From Flabesymbios commensalis (lineage: Eukaryota > Annelida > Polychaeta > Terebellida > Flabelligeridae): 64,000 nucleotides of DNA. This document shows positions 1-11,447 of this stretch, in pieces. Both the position numbers and the translations under genes were made by a program. The notes beneath the pieces are model-generated. The model saw only the letters and a program-made list of their open reading frames with translations, was not told the DNA's origin and ran no database searches. The stretch spans positions 80,242,916-80,306,915 of the forward strand of contig OZ024903.1 in the NCBI GenBank assembly GCA_964017125.1. The letters are read 5' to 3'. Each line of letters begins with the position of its first letter. Position 1 is the first letter of the stretch.

Positions 1-635
1 CTGTTGCTAAAACAATAATTTATTGCAACTTCGTTGATAGGTAGCAGCTGAACTATCGTAACTCTGTCCTGTTCAAGGTCACTGAAAAGCAGATATCAAA
101 GCTGCAGGGTGTACGGAACTGTTTGGCGCGAGATGTAACAAAGTCTCCTCCTTTTTGTCACATATCTCCTCTTCTAAAATCTTTGCACTGGTTACTTGTT
201 CGTTACAGGATCAAATTAAAATTGTGTTCCTGACCTACTAGGCTCTGACCAGTGGACGAGTGGACGATCAGTATAATATTCGAAACATGCTTCAGCTATC
301 GCGAGAGGTACGGACACCTCGTTCCAGCGATCTAGATCAGCGGAATGTTCCACGGGTCAGAACCGCGGTAGGTAGCAGGGCCTGTTGCTGCACCCAGACT
401 TTGGAATGAACTTCCTTTAGAAAACACAAAGTAGTTTCCGGAAACAATTGAAAACGTTATTTTTGGACAGGCTTTTCCAACTTAAATCCTCGGTGGTTCA
501 GTTGGCCCAGACGGTAAACGCAAACGTTTTTAGAACTATGAGTCAGATTACGATTATGTTTGTCGCGCCTCTGAGCTCGGATCACCGAGGATTTAGGCGC
601 TATAGAAGTTTATTATTATTATTTTTTTATTATTA
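1..635 (+). mobile_element. LINE 3' end, truncated by window edge (CR1/L2-like group)
   Basis: The plus strand reads as the C-terminal end of a non-LTR retrotransposon ORF2. A block around 85-230 translates to a KLQGVRNCLARDVTKSPPF-like stretch followed by LLKSLHWL and RYRIKLKLCS, the conserved region just after the RT domain in CR1/L2/Rex-like LINEs. A second block near 385-480 gives AAPRLWNELPL and a final aromatic/basic segment. Several stops and frame changes show it is dead. The 3' UTR (about 568-635) has a GAGCTC...TAGGCGCTATA motif followed by ATT repeats. The same tail, in varied form, ends the LINEs near 20,441, 25,491, 29,700 and 47,050, so these belong to related families. The exact clade is inferred. 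Confidence 0.8.
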
Positions 636-824
636 AGAAGAGTAGCCTACTTGGGCTTCCGCGAGCTTCGACGTGACAGGCGCAGCGCTAAACCACGATA
701 CGAGGACCCCGTCCTGATTTAAAGGTATTACAATGAAAATATTTACTACTATCAACAACATATTAGTTTAAGTCCCCTTTTATATCAAGACTATTTTCCC
801 TTGGATAAATTACTGGCAATAAAA

Positions 825-932
825 GGAGCGGTTACATTATACGACAGTTCTGGTTACAAATTACGATTGTCCCTGTGACCGCATAATGTAACCAGGCGTA
901 TAATGTAACCGGGTCTGGTTGCATTATACGGT
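825..932. repeat. cluster of alternating inverted 15-bp motifs
   Basis: The motif CGGTTACATTATACG (about 829) and its exact reverse complement CGTATAATGTAACCG (about 897) occur with three degenerate copies (about 850, 877 and 915), in both orientations, within 108 bp. The role is unknown. It could be a remnant of a small hairpin element or a binding-site cluster. Confidence 0.6.
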
Positions 933-1149
933 TCTACAGGGGCTCTATCTCTTTCCCACACCAAAACCAGAGATAGAAGCTACTACTAGCTACTACTCCC
1001 ATTTATTCGTGCATTCTTTCAATTGAAATTGAAAAGAAACCTAATTGTCGTCTTAAAGTGTTGTTGGTGTTGTTGTTGTTGTTTAACCGAAAATTACTGC
1101 CAAATAAGCGTAAAAAAAGCGTAAAAATTACTGCCCTGGAGAAGAGCAG

Positions 1150-1215
1150 TAATTTCCAAACACTTGAAGTTGTGGTTCGCGAAAGCGAGACACAGCTTCA
1201 AGTGAATGTAAATTT
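1150..1215. mobile_element. fragment of TTAA MITE family C (central hairpin)
   Basis: An imperfect hairpin, with CACTTGAAGTTGTG on the left and its complement on the right around a GCGAAAGCGAGAC loop, matches the centre of the full family C copies at 52,021, 61,682 and 61,994. The TTAA ends are missing. Confidence 0.6.
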
Positions 1216-1235
1216 GTGTCGCTCTGGAATTTAAA

Positions 1236-2330
1236 TATCATTACCATGAGAACGTAATACTTAGTCGCCTAATGGGATAATTATACGGGTGCTGATACGC
1301 AGGGAAAATATAGTACAATATTGTAAAACGACATCATTTTAGATCACACAATGAAACTCTGGGGTGTATCATGGAATGGAATGATGTGTTTTTGTCAACC
1401 AAGACCAGCAGTGGCAAGAGCATATGCTACCAATCTGGGCCGTTTTAAAAATGCTGCACTCCAGAGATGACAGGTCTCCTGGTGGGGCTAATCCGGTAGA
1501 ATGCCTAAATATTAATGTCAAATGATGGAAATTAGAATTTAGAGCTCGACAGGTGAAGCAATCGGAAGCATGGTCAGAGTGACAGGTCACAGAGGGCTGC
1601 GCCATCTTGCTTTTCGTTAGAACTAGTCTGATTGGCTTGTCAATCGCCGCCAATGTATGAGGCGTTCTTGACCTAGATAGGCAAGAAGGAATAATAGTAA
1701 AGAATAACCCAGCGCTCGACCTGACGGTCTCGTGGGTGGGGCGCTGGTGACAGCATGTACGTGCCATGTAACGTATATGCAAAGTGAAACTATGGTACTA
1801 GTATTTTTTGATAAGTTAGTGATTTTTCATAATAACGATTTGTCGTTAAACTACTTAAATTTGGAAAAGCATGAGGGTGGGCGTGCATTATTATTCGTGT
1901 AAAGACATGTATTATAATTATCAGTAATTACCAACGTTTCACACTACCTCTTAAGGACATGTTATATAATAATCCCTCTAGGACATTGCGATCAAAATCT
2001 TATAATATTATAGTGGTGCCGCGTCACCAGAGCTTTTTCCATCTGTGGACCTTGATTGTGGAACAAATTGCCTTGTCATTTGAAGAATGCCACATCGCTG
2101 CTACAGGGAATACAGAAGCTGGATCCATAGCTGCTATCCGGTAGAGTAAAGACACGCATATAAAGAAGTCAGTTTAAATTTACGTAATTGTACATTTGTT
2201 TTCAACTATAGTCTCGATTAATTGTGTGCAACATCTTTCAGAAAAATACTCCCTCCTATATTATTTGAGATATAGGTTAAAAGATCTATATTACTTTTAG
2301 GTACTTTTCAGCCAGGTCGGGTCATTGTAT
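1236..2330. other. no recognised gene
   Basis: An AT-rich stretch without recognised protein similarity. A 137-codon open frame on the minus strand (1369-1782) has no recognisable domain and is rich in Cys/His/Ser. I would not call it a gene without transcript support. Confidence 0.4.
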
Positions 2331-3360
2331 AATGATTAAATAAATCAACATAATGAATAAAGTATTTAGTGGCAATAATAAAATGTTTTGTATAGTATGT
2401 CTTCAAAACTATAGAGATGTTTAAAGCTGGTGATAGCCAGGGTTTTCTAGTCTTGTAGTTTACTGGAAAACATTTGTCATATTCGTTAAAAATATAGTAA
2501 AGAATATTGTATAATGCATCCTGACATGCATTGTTCTGTGTGATCGGTGACCTATTAATTTTAGTTAGTTTACATATAAAACTATTATATATTTATCATA
2601 CTGAAAATTCGACATTTATTTTGAACAGATGGCTCATAAATTTTATTTTTGAACCCTGTAGAAATAGGGAAATGATCAGAAATATTTTTGTAGAGTATGT
2701 CACTTAGAATATCTGTGTTCTCGGTACTATTTGTATAAATATGATCAATAAGCGTGTGTTTTTTGTTGACCCGGTAGGTTTGTTGATCATTTCCATGTAA
2801 CAATTGTATTATTTATAACAAATTTATTAGACGTCGTTTTTTTATCTATGACATATTTAATAACATTCCATGTCTTCCTCGTGGTATTTTCATAATGATT
2901 AAATAAATCAACATAATGAATAAAGTATTTAGTGGCAATAATAAAATGTTTTGTATAGTATTTCTTCAAAACTATAGAGATGTTTAAAGCTGATGATAGC
3001 CAAGGTTTTCTAATCTTGTAGTTTACTGGAAAACATTTGTCATATTCGTTAAAAATATAGTAAAGAATATTGTATAATGCATCCTGACATGCATTGTTCT
3101 GTGTGATCGGTGACCCATTAATTTTAGTTAGTTTACATATAAAACTATTATATATTATCATACTGAAAATTCGACATTTATTTTGAACAGATGGCTCATA
3201 AATTTTATTTTTGAACCCTGTAGAAATAGGGAAATGATCAGAAATATTTTTGTAGAGTATGTCACTTAGAATATCTGTGTTCTCGGTACTATTTGTATAA
3301 ATATGATCAATAAGCGTGTGTTTTTGTTGACCCGGTAGGTTTGTTGATCATTTTTATGTA
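2331..3360 (-). mobile_element. LINE fragment with internal tandem duplication (endonuclease end and pre-RT linker)
   Basis: On the minus strand the sequence reads as the C-terminal part of an APE-type endonuclease (LIDHIYTN ... ISDHFPIS) followed by a pre-RT linker (KPWLSSALNIS, a basic KKYYTKHF segment, TRKTWNVIKYVI). This is typical of LINE ORF2 between the endonuclease and RT domains. The segment is present twice in direct tandem with a 563-bp offset: 2331 onward is repeated from 2894 with only a few substitutions. About 93 bp at 2801-2893 occur only once. No RT follows on the minus-strand 3' side, so the element is a fragment. Confidence 0.8.
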
Positions 3361-3519
3361 AAGGGAAATTTAGACCCTTGGTCACCAGGTGGGTGTTCGA
3401 AACCCTTTCTGTGGCGTTCAGCCATTTGGTCACCAGGTGGAGGCATCACCAATTTCATTGTGCTGTCTACAAGTCACGAGACTCAGTTGTGAAAGAATAT
3501 TTGTCGCAGTCCCGCACTC

Positions 3520-3641
3520 GCAGGGCCTGTATTCTCGTACAAGTTACGATACATCGTAGGCTTCTGATTGGTTGAGACGGCCGTCTCGACCAATCAGAAG
3601 CCTACGATTTATCGTAACTTGTACGAGAATATGGGCCCTGG
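3520..3641. repeat. long near-perfect palindrome with inverted CCAAT boxes (copy 1)
   Basis: Two arms of about 60 bp meet at 3580/3581. Near the centre each arm carries CTTCTGATTGG or its complement CCAATCAGAAG, an inverted pair of CCAAT boxes. Further out is TACAAGTTACGAT. A second copy lies at 13,982-14,097. It is probably a small MITE or foldback family. Confidence 0.85.
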
Positions 3642-3702
3642 CAGACACATGTCAGGCAGCGTGTCCACATCTGTGTCACTTTTATATTTCCGTGTCCTGC
3701 AG

Positions 3703-3915
3703 GTCTGAGTGGCCAATCGCTACCCATGTAACCCAAGGTCCACGGATCAAGAGGACGCGCTGGACGTGAGCCCGCCTCCCGACACATGGACGTCGATCGT
3801 GGTCGTGAAGCCGCTGGGACAGCCAGTGTGTGACCCTATAAACCCTATTTTACCCGAATCGTATATTGAAATATCACTATATATCTATGTAAATAAATAT
3901 GTTTTATTTTAATCT
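3703..3915 (+). CDS. possible terminal exon with poly(A) signal
   Basis: A pyrimidine-rich tract ending in CCTGCAG at 3702 makes a good splice acceptor. Reading in phase 1 from there gives about 22 codons (SEWPIATHVTQG...) to a TGA at 3767-3769. A GC-richer stretch and then an AATAAA at 3892-3897 follow. This layout suits a terminal exon plus 3' UTR. An overlapping frame from about 3709 to 3912 is also open and GC-biased, but it has no ATG and a stop stands directly upstream. No upstream exon was identified, so this is a candidate only. Confidence 0.25.
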
Positions 3916-4454
3916 GTGTTGTTTTGTGAGGTTGGCACGTATCATCAGGTCCAGTAATGAGCATGATGAATCGACCGTTGCCCCATTACATACGTATGGT
4001 AAACTAAATGAATAACGAGAATATAAATCTATAGTTCTATTATTGCATTTAGTTAGTTTATCACCCACGTATACCGTGTTTAAACATACTCTAGAAAGTC
4101 AACATATCAATTTGTAAACATCTGGCTAGATTTCTACTCTTTCCCAGAGTAGTTTTTGCTATGATAACAATAGAGTAGTTATTTTAATAAGCTTTAGTTT
4201 TTGAAGCCAGAAACAATTCTTTTATTTTAACAGTGTTATTAACGTTATTTAACTGTCAGCATACTCGACATATTTGCGATATAATAAGATAATATTACTT
4301 CTACATGTATAGAAATTTTTCGTCGTTGTTTTTTTTTGCTTTTAACATGTAACAGTTTTAGATAAATTGAACACATACCTCAGCGACATCTGGTGAATAT
4401 TCAAATTATTGATACAAATTGTAGTATTCTAAATTTAGCAAAATAAAGCTTATT
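3916..4454. other. no recognised gene
   Basis: AT-rich sequence. I see no coding block, RNA gene or repeat family here. Confidence 0.4.
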
Positions 4455-4568
4455 CTCAGCAAGCACCACACATTGAACCATTGTTGGTTTAATGTTGGGC
4501 GGACATCGCAGGCAGTTAGCAAACATTAAATCAATATTGGATCAATGTCTCTACTCGTGTTTGCTGGG
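4455..4568. mobile_element. MITE of the CAGCAAACAC / GTGTTTGCTG family
   Basis: It begins CAGCAAGCACC and ends GTGTTTGCTGGG, with internal self-complementary AATGTTGG/CCAACATT-type arms. The family is non-autonomous and no protein is encoded. Confidence 0.65.
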
Positions 4569-4680
4569 ATAATATGACGAGGGCCCTGGTGAAGTGGTTA
4601 CACTGAATGCTTGTCACACCAGGTTCATCCCCGCCCTGGTATTCAGGCTTCAAACAAAAAAGATTCACTATTATGGGGAT
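4569..4680 (+). mobile_element. degenerate tRNA-derived SINE head
   Basis: GGGCCCTGGTGAAGTGGTTA...AGGTTCATCCCC resembles the A-box and B-box spacing of a tRNA. It matches the 5' head of the two-part SINEs at 49.3 kb and 56.2 kb. The body is missing or strongly diverged. Confidence 0.45.
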
Positions 4681-4899
4681 TGTATTTCCAATCCTGTCTC
4701 AAGAGGTCAGTGTTCATTGATTCTTTTTTTAGACATAGATAATTTATATAAAAAATACTAAAGATGACCTTCAAAATACAACAAGTAGATAACCTAAAGC
4801 AGACCCAAATATAAACTACAACTCTGAAAATTGTCAAACTAGAACAACTAACCATAAAACGTTTCATACCACATGTATTTTGAATAGAAGTATCCAGTC

Positions 4900-5625
4900 T
4901 GCGGAGAAAACAATATTACCATTCCTTTTTTGAGAAATATAAAAATAACATTAAACAAACGTGAGCGACTATAAATAATACTCCAAATCAAAAGAACAAG
5001 AAACATAAACTCTCCGGGTCATTAACAAACAATAAAAAAGACATTGTAAATAGCCTTAGGCATAATATATATTTCTGTAACATGGGTCCTTAATTGGAAT
5101 ATGCAATCACCATCGATTCTAACAAATCTTACAACCATTATTTAAGCAATCCCACAGACGCGACCTTTTCACATTGAGCCAACAAATAACACAACTAAAA
5201 TACATAGCACATAGCACCAGTCCGGATGGATTATCCACAGAATTATTACAGTATATTGAAGAACCCTTAATTGAAGCAATAACTATCACCCTTAACCAAT
5301 CATCGAATACAGGCATTTTTTTCTGAAAAAAAAAAAATGCTAAGGTAATTCAAGTCCTTAAAAGAACATTTATAGCCTTTAGAAAATTACCGACCGATTT
5401 CAATCTTATCATCAATCTGTACATTTTTCGAACAAAATTATTTGTAGCGAAATTAATGAATATTTCTTCCTTAATAATGTATTCTATATCAGTCAATATC
5501 AGAGCAACACCAGATATGGATAAAGGAGAAACTCCTTTTGGTATGTTCTTAGACCTCTCTAAAACTTTTGATACCCTGAATCACACAATTCTTTTAATAA
5601 ACTAAATGATTACAATATTAAACAC
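4900..5625 (+). mobile_element. LINE reverse-transcriptase fragment
   Basis: The plus strand, in shifting frames, reads a pre-RT linker (FEKYKNNIKQTW-like) and then RT blocks. These are LSTELLQYIEEPL, LNQSSNTGIFF, a KVIQVLK segment, and MFLDLSKTFDTLNHTILL, the RT domain block that carries the first catalytic Asp. The sequence stops before the FADD/YADD block, so the catalytic site is incomplete. Frame changes and a poly-A run near 5325 show decay. It is a different family from LINE B at 22.4 kb. Confidence 0.75.
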
Positions 5626-5668
5626 TGTCCATTAAAATAGCCATAATAAATGATTTATTAAGGCATGA

Positions 5669-5909
5669 TAATGTTTTGGCCATGCATGGCCATAATAAAT
5701 GATATAATAACGCATAATAGACTGTTTGCACGAGTTTGCGCGTGAACAAGTTGTTCGATTAAAACAGTTCAGCGTTGCTCACAGTGTGGCGTGTTGTCAT
5801 TGAATAGTGTGTAAAAGTTGTCTGATTAAAACAGTTCAGCGCTGCTCACTGTGTGGCGTGTTATTTGGAAAGGGTGTATAATGTTCTAGCCATGTACAGC
5901 CATAATAAT
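5669..5909. repeat. 67-bp tandem duplication inside a pair of 28-bp direct repeats
   Basis: A 52-bp matching block occurs at 5748-5799 and again at 5815-5866 (offset 67), both containing ATTAAAACAGTTCAGCG. The pair is flanked by near-identical GGCCATGCATGGCCATAATA-type segments at about 5669 and 5882. The nested arrangement is clear. Its origin is unknown. Confidence 0.7.
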
Positions 5910-6284
5910 TATATTTAATACGTTTCAAATAAAGTAATTGAAACTGTGTAAAATAGACTGTTACTGATCAAGGGCTTTCGAAACTTAGATTCATCAGCTC
6001 ATTTCAGAACTGAAGCATTGGCGAAATGTTGGTTAAACCATATAGGGTCTAACAATTGTATGTTTACTCACGAATATCGGAGCATCGGATGAGCACATAG
6101 CTAAACAGGACGCTCACAACTCGGCTCTTCACGTACTTGGCTCTTTACATAATCCTCCATTTCAGGTGGCATTGATTTATGCAGTGGTTGAGCAAGCTGA
6201 TGACAAGGAGGGACAAGAAGTGAATTAATGTCCCGGTGGATTAACAACACTTATGACCCGTGTAAATAGTGTGTCCAAGCCCAG
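5910..6284. other. no recognised gene
   Basis: Nothing recognisable except short AT-rich repeats related to the preceding element. Confidence 0.4.
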
Positions 6285-6480
6285 CGCCATATGGTGTAGC
6301 GGTGAGCACTGCCGCCTGTCACGCCGGGCGAGGGGATCGGTCCCTTCTTTCGGTTTTCTGTGGTCTGAGGAATCTCAGTACGATTAGACGGTTTCCCTGG
6401 CCCAGTTCAGCCTGCATATCCTAAAAATGGGTTGAAGCCACATTTATTCGTTCAACCCGATGTGGTTATGCACATACAAT
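6285..6480 (+). mobile_element. tRNA-derived SINE
   Basis: The A-box-like ATGGTGTAGCGGTGAGCAC and a B-box-like GGGATCGGTCCC are correctly spaced. The body that follows has GGCCCAGTTCAGCCTGCATAT, similar to the body of the SINEs at 24.3, 49.3 and 56.2 kb. It is an old, diverged copy with no clean tail. Confidence 0.6.
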
Positions 6481-7012
6481 GCTTCAGAATCAACATACAG
6501 GAGCTATCAAAACACACAGCAGCACAAAAAATAACATTATGCAAGTTAGATATCAAGATGAATTGTTTATTTGCAACACCACAACATTAGTAACACATGT
6601 AATAGATGTCACTTATACATTACACCAGAAATACATAATACAGATTATGTATTTCTGATTACACTCAACGTTAGATATATTTGACACACAAAGGGATCCA
6701 TTTAGTAAATTGTTATTATTTTTTTTATTTTTTTTTATATTGCTTTTATCCCCAGTTAGGCGAGAAATTATATCTGAGTCCTTCTGGCCGGCCGGTCGGC
6801 TATAACAATTTAAATTCCGTATTTCCTCATCCACTTGACCGATTGTTAGCAAATTTGGTACAAATAGTTATAACCCTCGAGGGCTCCACATGTGCCATTT
6901 GGGGGGGGGGACTGTACTTCGGTATACTTTCGGTACTGTACTTTGATCCAGTTTGGTCTTTTTGACATTGCGTTCTTTTCCGGACCATATAATTGATGGA
7001 CTACTATACTAA
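6481..7012. other. no recognised gene; short G run
   Basis: Short open frames occur on both strands but none has recognisable content. A G homopolymer lies near 6901. Confidence 0.4.
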
Positions 7013-7080
7013 CCCAGTAAACACAAAACATTTGTATAACATTTGTACAAATGTAATACAAATGTTTTGTGTTTGCTGGG
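7013..7080. mobile_element. minimal perfect-hairpin MITE
   Basis: The 68-bp element runs from CCCAGTAAACAC to GTGTTTGCTGGG. The arms contain ACATTTGTATAACATTTGT and are complementary almost to the centre. This is the shortest copy of the CAGCAAACAC family here; it lacks the CGTCGNNGACG centre. Confidence 0.85.
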
Positions 7081-8091
7081 GAGCTGCATGTACAAAATGT
7101 AACTTGGTAACATCAGGGGCGCTAGATAATATATGCTATATTAATATACACTATACAGAACAATTGAGGTCACTCAAAAAAAAGATTTTAGTCCTGATGA
7201 GATATTGGCACACAGTGCAAATGCAAAGGCAAATTCATCCACTCACTCAATCAACACTACTACAAAGCAATAGATACATTTCGCAAAACAATAGTAGAAA
7301 CTATTTAAGATGATATCCCACAATCTAGTTTTCGTCATCGTTGTCAGAAACTCAAATTTAGCCAGGTTTATCAAATTCATTATATTTTATCTGTGTTACT
7401 AAAATAATTTTGACTGGTAATTTTTTACCAATAAAAAATGAAATTTACCAGCTGTAAATTCACCAGGAATGTTAGTATTTGTCAAAAACTGTGTCAAAAA
7501 CTTAGTGGTTGGCTAATCATTTTAAAGTATATGAATGCTGGGAACTAATATATTTAAATATATCAAATAACTGCCATTAATTTCAATTGAATAACGGTGT
7601 ATTTTCAATTAGATATCAAATAAAAGAATTTTTTTTATCAAAGAGCAACGCAGTGCCCAAAGAGTGGAGACGACTGTTATCGATTGCGCTCCTAATGGGT
7701 GTTATACTTGTCTATTTGTCGAGTAATTTATGCCATAGAGATCGATTCCCAATAAAAGGACTAGGTGGAGAAAACTAGTATTTGTCCATGTGTCTGTCCT
7801 TGTGTGTATGTGCAATCAAAACACAGCAGTAGGCCCTCCCTAAGTATACGATTTTAACCACTGACCCACAATATACATAGTGGCCACTACACTATACAGA
7901 GTTGCCCAATGTAGAAAAAAAGGATTGAGAATATAAACGTTGATAGCGCAAAATAAATATTCGCGACACTATAACGAAACGAGCGAAGCGAAAATCCGTA
8001 GTAAAAGTAGAGCTCCGTAGAATGGGCCAGCCTGACTATACATGACTAGTTGATAACGATGCCCAAGTGATCTCCATGTAGTGATCACAAG
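7081..8091. other. no recognised gene
   Basis: AT-rich sequence with only short open frames. I recognise no family. Confidence 0.4.
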
Positions 8092-8222
8092 TCAAGGATA
8101 TTTTTTTTGCATCCAAAATCCATATTGATTGTTATTCACATAAGTTTCTCAAGTCAAAGACAATTTTTTGTTATTTTTTCCGTCCAAATTCCATATCGAT
8201 TGTTATTCACATAAGTTTCTCT
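8092..8222. repeat. two-copy tandem repeat, ~65 bp unit
   Basis: The segment containing CCATATTGATTGTTATTCAC followed by ATAAGTTTCTC is repeated as CCATATCGATTGTTATTCAC. Both copies are preceded by an AAGTCAA and a T-rich run. Confidence 0.75.
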
Positions 8223-8520
8223 TCCATTTTTAACTTAGAATGTAAAACACAACGGAATACCCGGTCCCTGAATCCTGTGTCATCTGATAATCATCTCATA
8301 CTGAGGATAATATTCTCCTTGTATGTTGTCCCTGTGTGTGCACAAAAATTACCTACAAAAAAGGTTTCCCTAGGCATAATTAATTTAGTTGGATCTCTTA
8401 TGACTAGGGAACAGAGCCGGGGGTGGGGGGGAATCGATCTGACAACATATTCTGCTGGATCAAGATCTCTAAAGACAAATATTTTAGTACCACTTATCAA
8501 ATTGTATTTAGCATACTAAA

Positions 8521-8765
8521 CTCATTTTTGCCACTATTTTTTCTTTTGAGATCTTATTCATACATAAATCCAATATGGCTGTCACTGTCATCTTAGAAAA
8601 AAATATTCTCCTTTTCAAATGTGTAATGCCAATTTGCATGAGAAAGTAATTTCTGACACTATTTACTTTTATATTAAGGTTTTGCTCATGCATAAGTCCA
8701 AGATGATCGCCACTGCCATCTTGTAAATTATATTTTATTTTTATAAATAACATTATTTTCCACAA
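8521..8765. repeat. degenerate ~130-bp tandem repeat
   Basis: Two diverged units share TCATRCATAARTCCAA, then CACTGYCATCTT, and a preceding TGACACTATTT/TGCCACTATTT segment. A third partial match (GCAGCCATCTTATA) lies near 8842. Confidence 0.5.
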
Positions 8766-9140
8766 AAAATAATGCGCAAAACCCAGTTCTCAAACTACAT
8801 TGCGCATGACATTTATTATTAGTATATATATTTTTATTAAGGCAGCCATCTTATATATGTGAGTGAAGAATAGTTACAATTATCTAAAAAAATCGACGAC
8901 CCCCCCCCCCCACTAAATCACTTAGAAACCAATAGAAATTATTTTTTTATTGTATTTTTGACGGTTATTTTTAATCTTAGAAAAATAAGAAATTTCGTGC
9001 ACACTCGTGCAAGGGGCATTCGCAGTCATTCGCAGCAAACAGTCTGCCATATAACAATGCCACAAATGTTTTAAAAAGGGCGATTATCACTTTTAAGACT
9101 CAAGGACGACGTTCTGATTGAAAGTGACGGGATGTGTATC

Positions 9141-9392
9141 TTAACCCTTTCAAGCCTGAATTTGCCATAGTCATCTTCATCCACTACAAGCCGCGAATTG
9201 CTGTCGCAATTCTCGACTTGTAGTGGAAGAAGATGATTTGATGTGGTTTTAAAATTAAAGAAAATTAGCACGTATTGGTAAAACAGTTTTATGGAAATTT
9301 ACATTCTAAAACCCTTAGTTGTAGGAAAATTAAGTATGTTTTCAGGGATGTAAAATGATGCTTTAATGCATCGTGAGGGCTTAAAGGGTTAA
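9141..9392 (+). mobile_element. TTAA MITE family B, copy 1 (piggyBac-like ends)
   Basis: The 252-bp element runs TTAACCCTTTCAAGCC...GGCTTAAAGGGTTAA. TTAA is both the flanking sequence and the expected piggyBac target duplication, and CCCTTT matches the usual piggyBac terminal CCC(T/C). An internal hairpin around CACTACAAG.../CTTGTAGTG lies near one end. It has no coding capacity. Confidence 0.8.
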
Positions 9393-9540
9393 GGGTACAA
9401 TTACAAAATAAAACATTACCAAATTGCGCTTTTTGACTCTCAATGTTCTAAAGAGGTGCTCGAAACCCCCTTCATTAACTAAGAAAACTTAAGATATATT
9501 TTTCCATGCCCTAGTCTATACTGCTATGTGGGACGCTCTC

Positions 9541-9790
9541 TTAACCCTTTAAGCCCCCACGATGCATTAAAGCATCATTTTACATCCCTGAAAACAGACT
9601 TCACTTTCCTAAAACTAAGGGTTTTATAATGAAAATCTCCATGAAACAGGGTTACCAATACATGGCAATTTTCTTAATTTGTCAACCACATCAAATCATC
9701 TTCATCCACTACAAGACGAGAATTGCGACAGCAATTTGCGGCTTGTAGTGGATGAGATGACAATGGTAAATTCAGGCTTGAAAGGGTTAA
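9541..9790 (-). mobile_element. TTAA MITE family B, copy 2, inverted
   Basis: This is the same 250-bp element as at 9141 in opposite orientation, 148 bp away, again bounded by TTAACCCTTT and AAAGGGTTAA. The two copies can be aligned end to end with modest divergence and could together fold into a long stem. Confidence 0.8.
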
Positions 9791-10000
9791 TGCCCATCAG
9801 ATCCATCCCTTTAAACTTCTTATATTAGATCCACCCCTGTGCTAAAGCCCCAACAAAACATGCCAGGAGAGTAGGGGTTTGTCACGACTTCAGGCTTCTG
9901 CTTACCATCCATCAAAGTCATTCTACGTGCTACATCATTCACCCACATCCCTTTAGACGAAGGATGGGGTATAAATGAATAGATTGATCACTATGCATTG

Positions 10001-10120
10001 TGCCGTCCAAAACTGCTTACTTTACAAGTAAGCAGTAACTGCCCCGTGGCTTTGCGCGGCAGTATCTGCTCACTTGTAAAGTAAGCAGATACTGCCCTTT
10101 TGCCTTTGCGCTGCAGTATA
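10001..10120. mobile_element. hairpin element family D, double copy
   Basis: AACTGCTTACTTTACAAGTAAGCAG and a second TCTGCTCACTTGTAAAGTAAGCAGA hairpin are separated by a GTGGCTTTGCGCGGCAGTAT spacer. The outer ends are like the GCAAAGGCAAACAGCAGTAA arms of the other family D copies. Confidence 0.7.
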
Positions 10121-11447
10121 ATTCTAGGCACTCGTGTTCTGGTGTTCCTATTCATAAACATAACAGCTCACTATCTCCTTGAGTGCCAGTCAAGTGATTT
10201 GATATAGCTATCGATGTTGTGACTAAGTACCTCAAATAATGGAACAACAACTATATATTGTATGTAGCCTGATAAATCAATCAGGTAAACATGAGATGAG
10301 TGCTGACACGAGATGAGTGTCGACACAATGTAGGGCCAGCGTCGCAGACGTTGGCTGAAAATTAAACCAATATTGGGTCAAGTTATTATGATTTCTGTTC
10401 AATTTGTTTGCTATGAAATTCTAGTTTACACCCTTTGAGTGCTAGTAGGGGGCTTACCGTTTTTACACCTTTTTTATCAAGTGAATGACAATGACAATAT
10501 TATTGGTTTGGAGGAAAACAGTGTTATTCAAAACATCTGTAGTTATCATATTAATTAAGCAACATATATTGGCTCAACATTGAGCCAACGCCTTATACAT
10601 ATTGATAACGTGCGGTCAGCAAATCAATCACGCATCACTTTGTGTGCTGATATTATTTATAGCAGAGTAACTAAACTCTTTTAATTCATTTGCAGGTCAA
10701 TTGAGTAGTCCATTAGTCTAGCGGTTTTTGTTTCTGTAGTATCACAAATAACACTTATGCACAGTGCATACCTGGTAATATAAATATTTTAATACATGTG
10801 TTTCTGTATTTTCAATTCCGCAACTAGTTTTACATTTACACAAACGCTGCAGACTTTTACATACACAGTAATAAATTATGTTTGATGTAATCCACAACTA
10901 AAACATTTAAGTTATGCAGTATTCCGACTTACCTATTCAATTTTACGCTCACATCAAGGAAAGACTAACTCGAAAAATAACATAGTGTGAGAAAATCATT
11001 GGAATCAATCAGATCACTCTGTGGATTTCCCACGGCATAAGTATAATTATGTTGTACGTCTTGGTGTAATATGGGATACGTTCGCCGGTGATGAAGGGGT
11101 GTATGTGGCAGTGATATCTTAATCCTAGATACCTAGGATACTAGTGTTACTTGACAATCCTTGAATATTTCTGTAGATATGAGCGGTGTTCAGATAACTA
11201 GCATGATATAGGTGAGTCACTTTGTAAAGATAGTGTCTGTAGTATCGTATGTGGTGTGAACTAAGCACACATAATAGATCAGACGTTCACTCAATGATGG
11301 ATTAATGCTAGGTCTGCGACGGTTGACGAAAATTAAATCAACTTTGGTTCAATTTCTCGTTGTTGATTGGTATACACGGATGGTATAGAAGCCTTCTGCA
11401 GAAATCAAGCAAAAATGCATAATGCATTTGCAGGGTTATTTGACAAC
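10121..11447. other. no recognised gene; two decayed MITE cores
   Basis: AT-rich. GGGCCAGCGTCGCAGACGTTGG at about 10,334 and a weaker related segment near 11,300 are remnants of the CGTCGNNGACG-centred MITEs. Nothing else is recognised. Confidence 0.45.

Noticed and set aside
1369-1782. 137-codon minus-strand frame
   Set aside because: No domain, unusual Cys/His/Ser content, and no supporting signals.
5119-5316. Minus-strand frame over the RT fragment
   Set aside because: It is the reverse shadow of the plus-strand LINE RT piece.
6901-6910. Homopolymer G/C runs here and near 8901, 14,729, 50,656, 57,592, 60,200 and 63,376
   Set aside because: Simple runs; no G-quadruplex pattern of separated G tracts.
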